From positions 33,379,859-33,443,858 of the forward strand of contig OW121858.1 in NCBI GenBank assembly GCA_933228895.1: a stretch of DNA of 64,000 bases, read 5' to 3'. The stretch's first letter is position 1. Each line of letters starts with the position of its first letter. Made by a program: the position numbers and the translations under genes. The notes beneath the pieces were generated by a model. That model worked only from the letters and a program-made list of their open reading frames with translations, did no database searches and was not told the DNA's origin. The stretch comes from Platycnemis pennipes (taxonomy: Eukaryota > Arthropoda > Insecta > Odonata > Platycnemididae). Below, one piece after another: positions 12,601 through 21,353 of the stretch.

Positions 12601-14586
12601 GATATTCGTGCAAATACATGTATCCCCATTTTCATCTTCGTGGAGGTACTCAGTAACCCTTACTTACGTGTCATCCTTTCATATGTAAATGCCTCTAACT
12701 CATGTAGCTCCTGATCCTTTACAGTTGATTTGGTGGTGCTGTCATGAATATCGTGATGGTTGACTCATAAAAAATTTATGCCAGTTGTTTGCCCAAAACT
12801 GGATGAAAAAATGGAAATGTACTTACTGTATTTCCATTATTATAATTAAAATCCTTTGTGTAATAATAAAGGATGTACCTTAAATAATCAATGTTGTACC
12901 CTAGGTTGGGAATACATACATTCTAAGGTAACCAATCAAATGGTAGGCCAAAAACAACTACATGCCCTCCACTACTTCTGTAGCTTTCTGTCAATTTGGT
13001 TAGTTTTACAATGAATATGTTTTTCCAGTGGTACGTACGAGTTTAATATGGAGCATCGCTTAGTTTGCATATGAAATGCAGACTCTTGGAGAAGGTGGGA
13101 AGAAATAATTTAAAACTTATAAAGTCTTGATGTGGAGGGGGTGAAGAAGGTAAAGCGGACAGGTAAGATGGAGCAACAAGGTGTAGAACATAATTAGGGA
13201 GGAGATAGTAATGTTCACGGAGATAAAGAGTTTTTGGGTGGAATAGGTATTTAGGGAACAATGGAATGCTGAAGGTCATTATAGTGGTTATAATCCTAAG
13301 TATTTGAGAACTAGAGATAAATTGAAGACGCTAAATTGTTTGTGTGAAAAGAGGTTGGAAATCGGTCGATCTAAAGATTGAACTATCAAAGGAAGGATGT
13401 GATGGGTGAAAACAGAATGTAGAGAAGGGATACTCCATCAGAACTTGTAACCAGTAGAAAACAACGAGAAAAATCTGGTTGTTGTATTTGGTTTCATTCA
13501 GTGTAACTTCTGTTAGTTTATTTCACTCTTTCACTTATCTTTTTTCTAGACAATGAAGCCTTCTCCAACCAAGGTTCCAGAGTCGTGAGAAACCAAATCA
13601 TGGTGGATAAGGAGTCGGGAATAGTTTCAACCTCTGGGATCACAATTGGTACGAAGGAGAAGACTTGTGATTGCTGCGGTAAGGGTTTCATCTGCAAGCA
13701 CGGTGTCATGACACACATCGACTCGGTCGACCAGGGACTGAAACCCTTCCATTGCAACCTCTGTTCGAAGAGCTTTGCAAAAAAGGGTGACTTGAAGACC
13801 CACGTATTCACGGTACACCTTGAGAAGAGGCGTTTTAAATGTGAGGTATGCGGAAAGGCATCAGCAAAAGCCGATAACCTGAAGCGTCACATGCTGACGC
13901 ACTCGGAGGAGCGCCCTTTCGCCTGCACCCTCTGCCCGAGAACCTTCAGGCGCAAGTGCCGCCTCAGGTCCCACATGGATGAGCATAGCGAACGAAAGCA
14001 CACGTGTGAGGTTTGCGGGAAGGAATTCAGGGAGGCGTACCTACTGAGTTGTCACATGCGCAGGCACGTGGAGGGCAGGCCTTTCCAGTGCAAGCAATGT
14101 CAGAAGACATACAAGACACATGCAGATCTCGTAGAGCATTCCGCGGTCCACTCAGACCAGCCCAAGCATTCCTGCTCAGTGTGCGGGAAGAAGTTCTTTC
14201 GTAACGGTGGTTTGAGGCAGCACATGACGACCCACGATTCAAGGAGACCTTTTGAGTGTGAATTGTGCCACAAGAAGTTCCGCACCAAATGGATCCTGAA
14301 GGATCACATGATTGGGCACAAGGAGAGGAGCCACGAATGCCCGCAGTGCCACAAGTTGTTCAGGAATGCGTGGGGTATGAAGTGTCACCTGGCTAGCCAC
14401 AGCTTTGCGACAGCCCCAAGGCTGTACAAGTGTGACGAATGCTCAAAGACGTTCCGCATCAGAGGTAGTCTTGTACGCCACGTTGCGATCCACGCTGGAC
14501 TGAGGCCTCATGTGTGCAGTGTGTGTTCCAAGGCGTTCGCATCCAAGAGCCACTTGAAGAGACACCTCAAGGTGCATAAGGAGTAG
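512..14586 (+). CDS. ZAD-C2H2 zinc finger protein, gene A (six exons)
   Basis: Spliced gene with exons 512-646, 1098-1235, 6318-6419, 6746-6841, 9522-9606 and 13550-14586. All borders are GT-AG and every phase agrees (0,0,0,0,1), giving about 530 residues. Residues 1-91 form the ZAD zinc-binding domain, with CxxC at residues 10-13 in exon 1 and CDKC in exon 2. Residues 92-186 are an acidic, low-complexity linker. Residues about 225-527 hold 11 C2H2 fingers, the first lacking its last His. The ATG at 512 is chosen because the ZAD begins a few residues later. ZAD domains usually mediate homodimerisation and the fingers bind DNA, so a nuclear DNA-binding role is inferred. Introns 2, 4 and 5 are swollen by transposons. 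Gene B on the opposite strand is a paralog with the same architecture. An additional 5' non-coding exon joined at the CAG ending at 499 is possible. Confidence 0.88.
1098..1235 (+). CDS. Gene A exon 2: second half of ZAD domain
   Basis: Exactly 46 codons between a TTACAG acceptor and a GTT|GTAAGT donor, phase 0 on both sides. It encodes GDGLPHTICDKCMKN, the second CxxC zinc ligand pair of ZAD, then an amphipathic helix. The exon at 63786-63923 on the other strand is the same length and clearly homologous. Confidence 0.87.
1835..4047 (-). pseudogene. LINE reverse transcriptase plus RNase H, frameshifted
   Basis: Pieces in different frames follow each other: an RT lead-in at 3547-4047, fingers/palm start at 3314-3667 (VVFIPKPGRTD, FRGISLMS), palm and thumb at 2415-3449 (QGGLLSPLLWN, catalytic YADD, YLGVILD), and RNase H at 1835-2218 (AEVYALL, FWVPGHAGIPGNEMAD). 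The order is that of an RT followed by RNase H. At least three frame changes make it inactive. Confidence 0.85.
4626..5252 (-). pseudogene. LINE ORF1 tail fused to C-terminal half of endonuclease
   Basis: One open frame of 208 residues. The first ~100 residues (MAFIPTGYPQV, EEWQ) look like the end of an ORF1 protein. The second half is the C-terminal part of an APE-like endonuclease (SSYLPYDSP, DLLIGCDTNSHH, GESLLEYL). The N-terminal half of the endonuclease is absent, so an internal deletion probably fused the two. Confidence 0.6.
5167..5703 (-). pseudogene. LINE ORF1-like low-complexity region
   Basis: An open frame upstream of the endonuclease piece in element orientation. It is rich in Ser, Gly, Arg and Lys, with two imperfect copies of a LLxSPxGAPNEDxAST motif from a DNA duplication of about 80 bp. 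It has no recognised enzymatic domain. Position suggests ORF1 or leader of the LINE. It may not be a translated frame. Confidence 0.35.
6318..6419 (+). CDS. Gene A exon 3: linker cassette, copy 1
   Basis: A 34-codon exon, phase 0 at both ends, with TTTCAG acceptor and CAG|GTATTT donor. It encodes an acidic linker containing EHSLSLRDPLCQDD. A second acceptor six bases downstream (GGCCAG|ATG) would keep the frame and drop two residues. It is a near-duplicate of the exon at 6746-6841. Confidence 0.78.
6746..6841 (+). CDS. Gene A exon 4: linker cassette, copy 2
   Basis: A 32-codon exon, phase 0 at both ends. It encodes a diverged copy of exon 3 (EHSLSPRDSLCQDD). The acceptor has moved to GTCCAG, six bases downstream of the one used for exon 3, because the upstream AG is lost (TTTCTG). 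Flanking intron sequence is also duplicated. Confidence 0.76.
6862..7335. other. Intron 4 of gene A, unassigned stretch
   Basis: No gene is visible. The motif CACCCTGAAGATGCGACC around 7165-7185 resembles the 3' UTR of arthropod LINEs, so part of this may be an older transposon fragment. Confidence 0.3.
7740..8480 (-). mobile_element. Penelope-like element fragment (C-terminal part)
   Basis: In the minus frames a segment reads IPFMYGTSKKIFRVLKKHDV, followed by a broken region with AISEHAWSEPGH and FNRRDGYLL. These are landmarks of Penelope-like elements: the end of the RT, the GIY-YIG endonuclease region and the C-terminal tail. The frame is broken several times, so it is a relic. Confidence 0.62.
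8817..9319 (+). mobile_element. hAT-type MITE, copy 1 (503 bp)
   Basis: Terminal repeats begin TAGAGATGGGCAAC and end GTACCCATCTCTG. They are flanked by a perfect 8-bp target duplication CACAGGAG (8809-8816 and 9320-9327), as expected for hAT elements. The interior is AT-rich with GGTAATTTNCC motifs and no transposase. It lies inside the older LINE copy. Confidence 0.87.
9522..9606 (+). CDS. Gene A exon 5: acidic/Gly-rich linker
   Basis: 28 codons plus one base between TTTCAG and AG|GTAAGC, ending in phase 1. It is Asp/Glu/Gly-rich (SDDEGDGAGGG). The exon opens exactly with ATG, as does the homologous gene B exon at 47367-47451, so translation of a ZAD-less transcript could begin here. The one-base remainder joins exon 6 to make an Asp codon. 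Confidence 0.8.
10683..10810 (-). mobile_element. RTE-type LINE 3' end, short copy
   Basis: Shares AGAATCCTAGGATTG, TTTGAC(G/A)CAGCCCTCC and TAGCTCCTCTCTTTTACTT with the larger fragment starting near 11140. Only the 3' UTR is present. Confidence 0.6.
11130..11640 (-). mobile_element. RTE-type LINE, C-terminal ORF2 fragment
   Basis: The minus frame (11199-11471) encodes WCYRRMMRIKWIDRVTNEEV, then EEVLRRVGEKRCLL and MGHILRHDGLMKTIVEGK. This is the characteristic C-terminal tail of arthropod RTE-like endonuclease/reverse transcriptase elements. The catalytic domains are missing (5' truncation). The 3' UTR follows at 11140-11198. Confidence 0.75.
11832..12361. mobile_element. Harbinger-like MITE with TAA flanks (530 bp)
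   Basis: Imperfect inverted termini GGGTGGGTTTATAGAAAAAA on the left and, reverse-complemented, AGGTGGGTTGATAAAAAAAT on the right. TAA lies on both sides (11829-11831 and 12362-12364), fitting the TWA target duplication of PIF/Harbinger elements. No coding capacity. Confidence 0.6.
13550..14586 (+). CDS. Gene A exon 6: C2H2 zinc-finger array
   Basis: Begins after TTTTTCTAG, supplies two bases to the split codon and runs 344 further codons to TAG at 14584-14586. Eleven C2H2 units occur in series. Unit 1 (CDCC...H) lacks the final His; units 2-11 have the full C-x2-C-x12-H-x3/4-H spacing. Linkers are varied (SEERPF, DSRRPF, AGLRPH) and mostly not TGEKP. The fingers have diverged from each other, unlike those of gene B, so this array looks old and stable. 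Confidence 0.92.
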
Positions 14587-14690
14587 TGGGAGGGTTTCCA
14601 GTGTGAGGTGTGCGGAATGTAGACGAGGAACGAGTGGTACCTTGAGGAGCGTATGAAGACTCGAGTGAAAACGGTGAGCACTTACGGCTA
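14587..14690 (+). pseudogene. Decayed C2H2 finger after gene A stop
   Basis: Directly after the TAG, and in the same frame, the sequence reads GFQCEVCGM, a second stop, then a finger-like helix in which the zinc-binding His residues are lost (EERMKTRVKT). The coding frame once appears to have extended by at least one finger. Confidence 0.65.
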
Positions 14691-14939
14691 ACAGTAACAG
14701 GACCCATCACCCTTTGTTCACACTTCTTTAGGTTAACTACATACCAGTTTAAATTTCCCTTCAACAGACCCCGTCATGCAGTATCTGTCATCTATTATTA
14801 GCAACAAATGCCACTTAAATTCTCTTTCCCGCTCTCCGGGGTGGCTGTCCCTTCCCTAATACGTAACCCCCTCCCCCCAGGTCACTTGTGGCCTTCATAA
14901 TGAGTTCAGTTTTCCTCCCCTCTGCACTCTTTCCAAATA

Positions 14940-15888
14940 CGAGGGCAGATCGGAAAGTAATGCACAATAATTTTTTTCCCAAAAAGTTTAATATGTACCA
15001 AAACCAAACAAATCACAAATTAACTTACATCTTTGACACTTACAACTTTCTCAACACATTTCTCCCATCGTGGTACCAGTTTCAATATGCCCTGTTCGTA
15101 GAAGTCCGTTTGTTGGGAGTATAGCTATCTGCAGACTGCTGATTTCACTTTCGCATCTGTTGCAAAGTGTTGGCTGGCCAGGAATTTCTTCATGGGACCA
15201 AACAGATGAAAGTCAGATGGTGCCAGGTCCGGACTGTATAGTGGATGCTGGAGCAGCTCCTACCCAAATTTGGTGGGTTTCTCATGAACAGGTGCAGCAA
15301 CATGGGGACGGGCTGGCACTTGTGGTTGTCTGCCAGGTTCTTAGGCACCCAGCGAGCACTAACTTTACGGAATTTCAATGTGTCATTAGCAATGTCGTAC
15401 ACTGCACCATAGGAAATTTTGAACGTCTGCGATAAGGTTCACAGGTGCACATGCCAGTCCTTCAAGATTGCTGCCTCAATGGCGTGGACTTTCTGCGGAG
15501 ATGAAACTGTTACTGGCCGCCCTGAGCATGGCGAATCACTAAGGCTCACGCGGCCCTCTTGGAAGAATGCACACCACCTGGAGACATTGCTATGGTCCAG
15601 ACAGTCGTCCCCATACACTCCATGCATGTCCCTGTCAATTTCGCTCGGTGAATGCCCTTTGGCCCACAAATATTGAACTACACTTCTCTGCTCTTCACAC
15701 GTGGACGACAGTAACATGCGCGCCATGTTTGTTTCATAGTTCAGGCTTCTATCGCAAGAGCTGCACATGAAAACAAAATACCCTCTATAGCACAAACTTC
15801 AAACTATATCGTCGTGAAATTTCAACATTGCAGCTGCAATACCAGTGGAGAAAAAAATTATTGTTCGTTACTTTCCGATCTGCCCTCG
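14940..15888 (-). mobile_element. Internally deleted mariner element (949 bp)
   Basis: Near-perfect terminal inverted repeats starting CGAGGGCAGATCGGAAAGTA lie between TA dinucleotides (14938-14939 and 15889-15890), the mariner target site. The length is short of the usual ~1.3 kb because part of the transposase is deleted. Confidence 0.92.
15015..15726 (-). pseudogene. Mariner transposase, deleted and frameshifted
   Basis: From the Met encoded at 15726 the frame shows the N-terminal helix-turn-helix (EEQRSVVQYLWAKGHSPSEI, NVSRWCAFFQEGR, GRPVTVSS). The sequence then jumps to FRKVSARWVPKNL and, in another frame, to YSPDLAPSDFHLFGPMKKFL, which carries the last catalytic Asp. The middle of the DDD domain, including the first two catalytic residues, is absent and an in-frame stop follows. 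The copy cannot make active transposase, but its ends look intact. Confidence 0.85.
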
Positions 15889-15890
15889 TA

Positions 15891-16600
15891 TGTATGGTTT
15901 CGGATGCCCCAATTCTTACTCAGTACACTCCGTGTTGTCTAGAGGTACACACCTTCAGTACGCAGAAGAGGGCCACTTTGTGGCTGAAATACGTATACGT
16001 TTATACCTTTCGTTCTACCCCTTCTCCCCTTTTACCTTCCCTTGACAAGTGGCACGTGCCAACATCAGTGTTTGTTTGTGCAAGTGCATCAGTGTCGTGT
16101 GTAGAAATACAAGAAGTGTTGTGTTTATTAACAACACATCCCTCAGACTCCTTGAAGCTTGTTGCTGACCAGAAGACCTTTCTCAGGTCAGTAGAAAAAC
16201 ACAGAGGTACTGTTGTCATTTCCTAAAAGTTCCCTTTCTCCTTTATACCACATAAGATAGGATCACCAATTCCGGCTTGTGGAGATAATTCATTTCAATA
16301 GCGTACGAAGACGTTCCGTGGCCAAAACGATAATGACGTAGAAGAGATGTGGGAAGAAAAGGGGAGATTTGAAATTATCTAGGCCTCTTTGGTCGTGTTT
16401 CAGCAGGGGAGTAATGTTGAGAAGCATTTGCTGTTGAAAGAATTGTATAGTATTTAATATGTAGGAGAGTATCGGTTGAAAAAAATTGGACATATCTGGT
16501 AAAAGATCTAGGACCTTTCTTCAGTGTGGTTTTAAGCAATTATCTTCAGTAGTGAATGTTTAAATTCGAAGAAATACCCGCAGACGTAACGTTGTGGAAT
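15891..16600. other. Intergenic, nothing recognised
   Basis: AT-rich sequence with no plausible gene. Short open frames here lack codon bias and domains. Confidence 0.5.
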
Positions 16601-16607
16601 TGAATCA

Positions 16608-16827
16608 CCATGAAAATAAAAATGACTAGGTATATTCCACACTTTTTTTTAACAAAACTGACCGTAGTTTCGATGGCATTAGCATCATTATTAAGGCAGC
16701 ATAATGTGTACCAAACAACAGGTACGCTATATGTCTCCTTGATAATGACGCTATAGCCGTCGAAACCGTGGTCGGTTTTGTTAATAAAAGTGTGGAATAT
16801 ATCATGTCATTTTTATTTTCATGAATT
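16608..16827. repeat. Fold-back MITE with ~85-bp arms
   Basis: Two long inverted arms share ATGAAAATAAAAATGAC, TATTCCACAC, AACAAAAC(T/C)GACC and GTTTCGA(T/C)GGC, separated by a short centre. There is no coding sequence. The inner motif GTCGAAACCGTGGTCGG followed by AATAAAAGTGTGGAA resembles a LINE-type 3' tail, so this may be two such tails head to head. I could not fix a target duplication. Confidence 0.7.
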
Positions 16828-16829
16828 TT

Positions 16830-18029
16830 AAATTCCTTGAGTACTGAACAGAAATGCACTAGGACCTTCATTTTTTTAAGGGAATGATTTGAATATGTGG
16901 TTTCTGCTTGTTACCAATCTATTTGGAGTTATACTTCTTAGAGTCATGTGATGTGCCTATCGAAAAAATCTTTAAGTACTACCTGAGGTATCATGTTACA
17001 GTAGTCCAAAGTACCAGCAAGGAGTAATTGGAAGAGGGTAAATACGGGTCATGGGATAATCTTGGTACACGTTGATTGTTCTGAATCATGTAAATACATT
17101 TTGCTTGCAAGAAACATACATGTAATTTGGGGTACCTTGTTTATAGTAATTATGTATTTAAAACAAGGATATAAATATCTGAATGCATCGAGGAAACCAT
17201 TCTTTTATACTGCATACTTTTATTATCACAGATAGAAGTACTGTAATTAATGAACGGACATATTCTTGGATTGAGTGACCTTTTTTATATGATTTTACTT
17301 GTTCTCCATCCAGATTTTCTCTTTGTATTTTGAAACTTTTGTCTCAACATTGTTTAATGCTAATTTTATTTGCCTTTGTCTAGCAGCTATATGCATTTAT
17401 GGAGTATGTAATGGTTACAGTATTAATCATTTTTGTTAGTATGTGACCTTAAAAAATAGGTATTTGTATTTCCATTGAAATTTAGGTAATTTATTCGCTA
17501 TCACCTCTGCTGGTAATAATCTCAGGTTTTCCTTAAATTCTACATATATTTTTATTAGGATATTAGGGAATAATATGGTGATGTTTTTAAATGAAATGCG
17601 AAAAGATTAGATGAATGCTATATTTTTAATGTTTTTCTATTTCTCATGATTATCAAATTGAGGTTCCTGATGTAAGTGTATAAAATATGTCAAAATCCTT
17701 TATTAAAATTTTTGAAACTTTTCCTCCTCTATAGTTGGTACATTGCATTTATGAATTGAAACGTCTTGATGAAAGGAAAGCAGTGGTTTAGCTGAAATCC
17801 TCGGTATACTAATGTCGAGGTCTCCCCTATCCTTCCACATCGCATTACTGCTGCCTTTTATTTAATATGTAAATAAAATGTAAAGAGAATAGCTACAAGT
17901 AAAATGGAGAGTAAAACTCAGTCAGATAAAACTTCAAGTAAAGTAAACTCAAGAAAAATTCAGCATCAATGATTGTTGATAATGACAAAAATGTTTATAC
18001 ATTGAAATTATTTTTATATGTTAGAAATA
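16830..18029. other. Intergenic AT-rich stretch
   Basis: I see no gene, RNA or repeat in this stretch. Confidence 0.5.
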
Positions 18030-18500
18030 TGAGTTTGTACTGGTCAGGGAAGTCATGGAAATGTCAGGGAAATAAAAATCTGGACCGGAAGTCATGGAAA
18101 TGTCAGGGAAATTAGATTTTGGTCTTGGAAAAACTCCAGTGGTGCAGAAAAAAGATGAAAGTCGTGTTTAAACGCACAGAGCGTTGCTGCGCTTGGGTGG
18201 CAAGTTGTTTATCTTTGTTGCCATCCTGGTTTGGTGTCACGGTGTAGTGCCGACTTGGCGGCTCGCTGGGAATCTCACTGCTTGGTCTGCTTTCCATTGT
18301 TTTGTTTTTGAATTTTGACTGGAGTACGTAACTTTCCTTGAAGAAATAAATTTTATTTCACCATACACCTTGCTGCATTTTTCCAAAAAATCCCTATTTC
18401 GAGCTGCTTTGCCATTGATATATAAAGTAAGGGAAATTTCAAAAATTGGGACTAAAAATCAGGGAAATTGGAAATGGAAAGTTGGTATGAACCCTGTATA
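18030..18500. repeat. Unclassified repeat with TCAGGGAAAT boxes
   Basis: GTCAGGGAAATNNA-type boxes recur near both ends (GTCATGGAAATGTCAGGGAA twice near 18050-18110, and ATCAGGGAAATTGGAAATGG near 18460), and the right end reads GGTATGAACCCTG. The arrangement suggests a non-autonomous DNA element. Borders are approximate. Confidence 0.4.
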
Positions 18501-19565
18501 TTAGGGTGACCCTTATTTTTCAAAATTAGGAAAAGTTATGTTTTCCTGCTCTCAAAATTATCGAAATGAAGTTTATATTCACATGCTAAAATTTGATCAC
18601 TTTTAAGTAACAGGAACCTTTGACTCAAGGGCCTGAATTACTTCGGGCCTAAATATGTATTTTTTTGGGCTGTTAAAGCACTATTTTAATGAAAAACTCT
18701 AAAGCAAGGGTCTCTAGGGCCAAATTTTCATTTGTTTTTACATATCTCTAAGTGTTACTGAGATATGGTCCCTCGCAATGCATTCCACTGCACAGGGCAC
18801 TACCCTGCACCACCGAGGTAAGGCCAACATAATTCCCATCTGCAGCTAGAGACATCCCTCCCTGCCCCCAACATGGAGTCAATGGTCTTGGTGGTAAGAT
18901 CTGTATTTAAACTGCAGAATTTTACACTGTTTTTCTTTTGTATCATGGTTAACAACATTAAATTCTACAGTGTATTCGACATTGACACGATTAATGATGT
19001 CAAATATTATGCTGAGCTTCTTTAGGGTTGAGCTTTCTTTCAGAAGGTGTAAATGGGCATGACCAATTTTCCAATGAAAATTTCTCAATTTCTTTTCTAA
19101 CATGTCCATAAATATAAGTATTACCCAATAAAAAAACAATTAGTCTTATTTCTTAACTGCCACTGACAATCTGTAATTGGCACTTTCATTTTAAAGTGTC
19201 TTTGCACACATTAGAGGTAGTCCTCAGATCAAATAAAGTGTCTTAATTAAGTCAGATGACAGTTTGTTCTGTGCAAGACGTTTAAATGTAAGAGAAATGG
19301 AATAAGAATGTTATCAATATGTTAATTGTCTACAAGTTTTCTATTCCCATCTCTGATGTGTACACCACTTCTGTAACTGCCATTTATCAGATACAAATTC
19401 AAAGCTCGCGAGCTAGCCGCGAAAACTTTAGCGGAGTTACCCACTGGGATGCACGATAGCAAGATATTCCACAGAGAAATCAGATACATTTGCGATGAAC
19501 AATTGCCTATGTTTAAATAATCTCTTGAGCTTCACAGTAGGTTATAATGAATGCAACCAATGATA
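18501..19565. other. Intergenic, nothing recognised
   Basis: AT-rich sequence without convincing coding potential or known element. Confidence 0.5.
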
Positions 19566-20117
19566 GCATCAAAGATTTTATGTAAAATGGGTTGGCAAGT
19601 AAAACTTTTGCTACCTCCTCAATTTGCATAAATAGGTATTATTTCAGGTACTCAAGTGGTTAAGCTGTGCTTATGTGGAACATTTTACTAATCACCCCAG
19701 CCTGTCCCCCTCCCTGCTAAGGATTTTCGACTCCAGATCGGCATAACGCTTAATACTCTTCATTCTATCCGTCAACTTTTCTCTTCCTCCCCTTCCCCAT
19801 CATCCTTCTCTGTATCACGGTCTTCAGCAACCACGCAATGCTTCCTCCACCACCTCTGTCTCCTCTCCATCTCGTTCATCAGTTTCCTCACCCACCTTGT
19901 ACAGCACTTCCTTGTTCCTTTTCCCCTCTGTCTGTCTCACATCCATTCTCCTCCATACCCACAACTGAAACTCCTCTGGCCTATTCTCATCCTCCTTCCT
20001 CAGCGTCCGCATTTCCATCCCATAAAGTGCTACGTTTCATATGAGACTTTTCTCTAGCCTTCTCCGTAAACACACCACGATCCTCTCATCAACACTTTCC
20101 TAATCATATATGCCTCC
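19566..20117 (-). mobile_element. RTE-type LINE fragment cut by the Gypsy LTR
   Basis: Minus frames encode RTLRKEDENRPEEFQLWVWR and NKEVLYKVGE, the tail of RTE-like ORF2, preceded by SWCVYGEGLEKSLI-like sequence that ends exactly at the left LTR. The lower part (19566-19770) is non-coding and recurs at 26757-26968 beyond the right LTR. Confidence 0.65.
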
Positions 20118-20500
20118 TGTAAGCGTGCACGGTCGATGCTCGCGTCGCCCCGGCGTTGGCTTCCGGTAATGGTAGCCCCCGGATGTGGAGTCACGTTCAG
20201 GTGACTCCTATAACACCTTGCGAATCCTTGCCCGTGGGATCTCGCCTCAGGGGAAGTCGCACAGTTAGCATGGAAAGCTACTGCCATTGCCGGCCAATAG
20301 GAAGCCCTCGAAGGGGTCACGGGGTGACGCGGGCGTCGGGCGAGGCATGAGAGCAGGAGACACTCGGGGAGTCTCTCTTTGGGCGGCCGGTGTCCAACAT
20401 GTACTGAGGTGTAATAAAAGCATTAAAACAGAACGCCCGACTTGTTCCCTTGCCGCGTCTTCTCCGGACCAAGTCTTTGTATTGAAGTGGAGCGCTTAAA
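20118..20500 (+). repeat. Gypsy 5' LTR
   Basis: Starts TGTAAGCGTGC and ends GAGCGCTTAAA, where the right LTR has GAGCGCTTACA, so the final CA appears mutated. It contains an AATAAA (about 20413) and carries an insertion (GATCTCGCCTCAGGGG-type) absent from the right LTR. Confidence 0.88.
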
Positions 20501-20503
20501 AAT

Positions 20504-20520
20504 TGGTGTCAGAAGTGGGA
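20504..20520 (+). promoter_or_regulatory. Primer binding site, tRNA-Leu type
   Basis: TGGTGTCAGAAGTGGGA lies three bases after the 5' LTR and matches the 3' end complement of insect tRNA-Leu, used to prime minus-strand synthesis. Confidence 0.75.
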
Positions 20521-20576
20521 TTGCCTCAAGGCGTTGGGAAGCGCGGTAATACCAAGTCGTGGAAATGTGAGTGACA

Positions 20577-21353
20577 ATGGCGAGCCGCGTTAGTGTATGG
20601 GGTCGTGAAATGGAGCTCCAACAGGCGGTGGATGAACTTGGTACGCAACTGCGGGCCCTAAAAGAAGAAAACGCTATCTTTAGAGCCCGTACAATAGATG
20701 TGGCCGGGGCCGGGGAGAACTCGAGGAAGTCGTATTCAATGATGTCGGCGATTGAAAGTTTTTCGGGATCCACAGGGGAAAATGTTGAAGCGTTCTTCTC
20801 ACAATTAGAACAATTGGGAAGGTTGGGTGGCTGAGATGATGAGGACAGGCTCAGCGCGGTCACACTTCGCACACGTGGAGGGGCCGCGGATCTCCTGAGG
20901 GTGAAGACGAGGGCTGGTGAGGCCTTGAACTACCCCGAAGCAAAGAATGTGTTGTTGGAGAGATATCAGGGGGTGAAAAATAGGAGATTTTACAGGGAGA
21001 TGCTGGCGAACGTGCAAATGGGCCCAGGGGAGTTAATAGAGGAGTTCGCAGACCGCATCCGCGTTATAAACAGCCATACATGGAAGGAGGAGGATGATCC
21101 TTCTGTGGCTGCCGCTCGCCGGTCGGAGGCGGACGAGACGGCTTTGGACGCCTTCCTAAATGGCCTGCCCGGCAGGGTGGGGAAGCACACGCGCCTCGCA
21201 ATGCCGGAGACGTTTGACGCCGCTGTCTCCGTAGCTGTGCGCGTGCGGGAGGCCGAGCGGAGGGTTCGGCCGGAGAAGGAGGGCCAAGAGGAAGGAAAAA
21301 TATTCGCGGTTGGTGATGGAGCCTGTCACGCTTGTGGCCGGCGGTGGAGATAA
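20577..21353 (+). pseudogene. gag: Gypsy gag, one in-frame stop
   Basis: From the ATG at 20577 a coiled-coil start (MELQQAVDELGTQLRALKEE) is followed by a retrotransposon gag domain (AFFSQLEQLGRLGG, YREMLANVQMGPGELIEEFA). A TGA at 20832-20834 interrupts an otherwise open frame. The C-terminus reaches the start of a zinc knuckle (CHACGRR) and then stops. Pol begins in the -1 frame and overlaps the end of gag, as in many Gypsy elements. Confidence 0.85.

Larger units (their letters stand above)
9607..13549. other. Gene A intron 5
   Basis: A 3.9-kb intron. It holds two RTE-type LINE fragments and a TAA-flanked MITE, annotated separately. The remaining sequence (9607-10680, 12365-13549) is AT-rich with no gene or element that I can name. 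Confidence 0.6.

Noticed and set aside
20054..20320. Minus-strand open frame across the LTR
   Set aside because: Spans an LTR border and the RTE fragment; only the RTE-like part (beyond 20118 leftwards) is meaningful.
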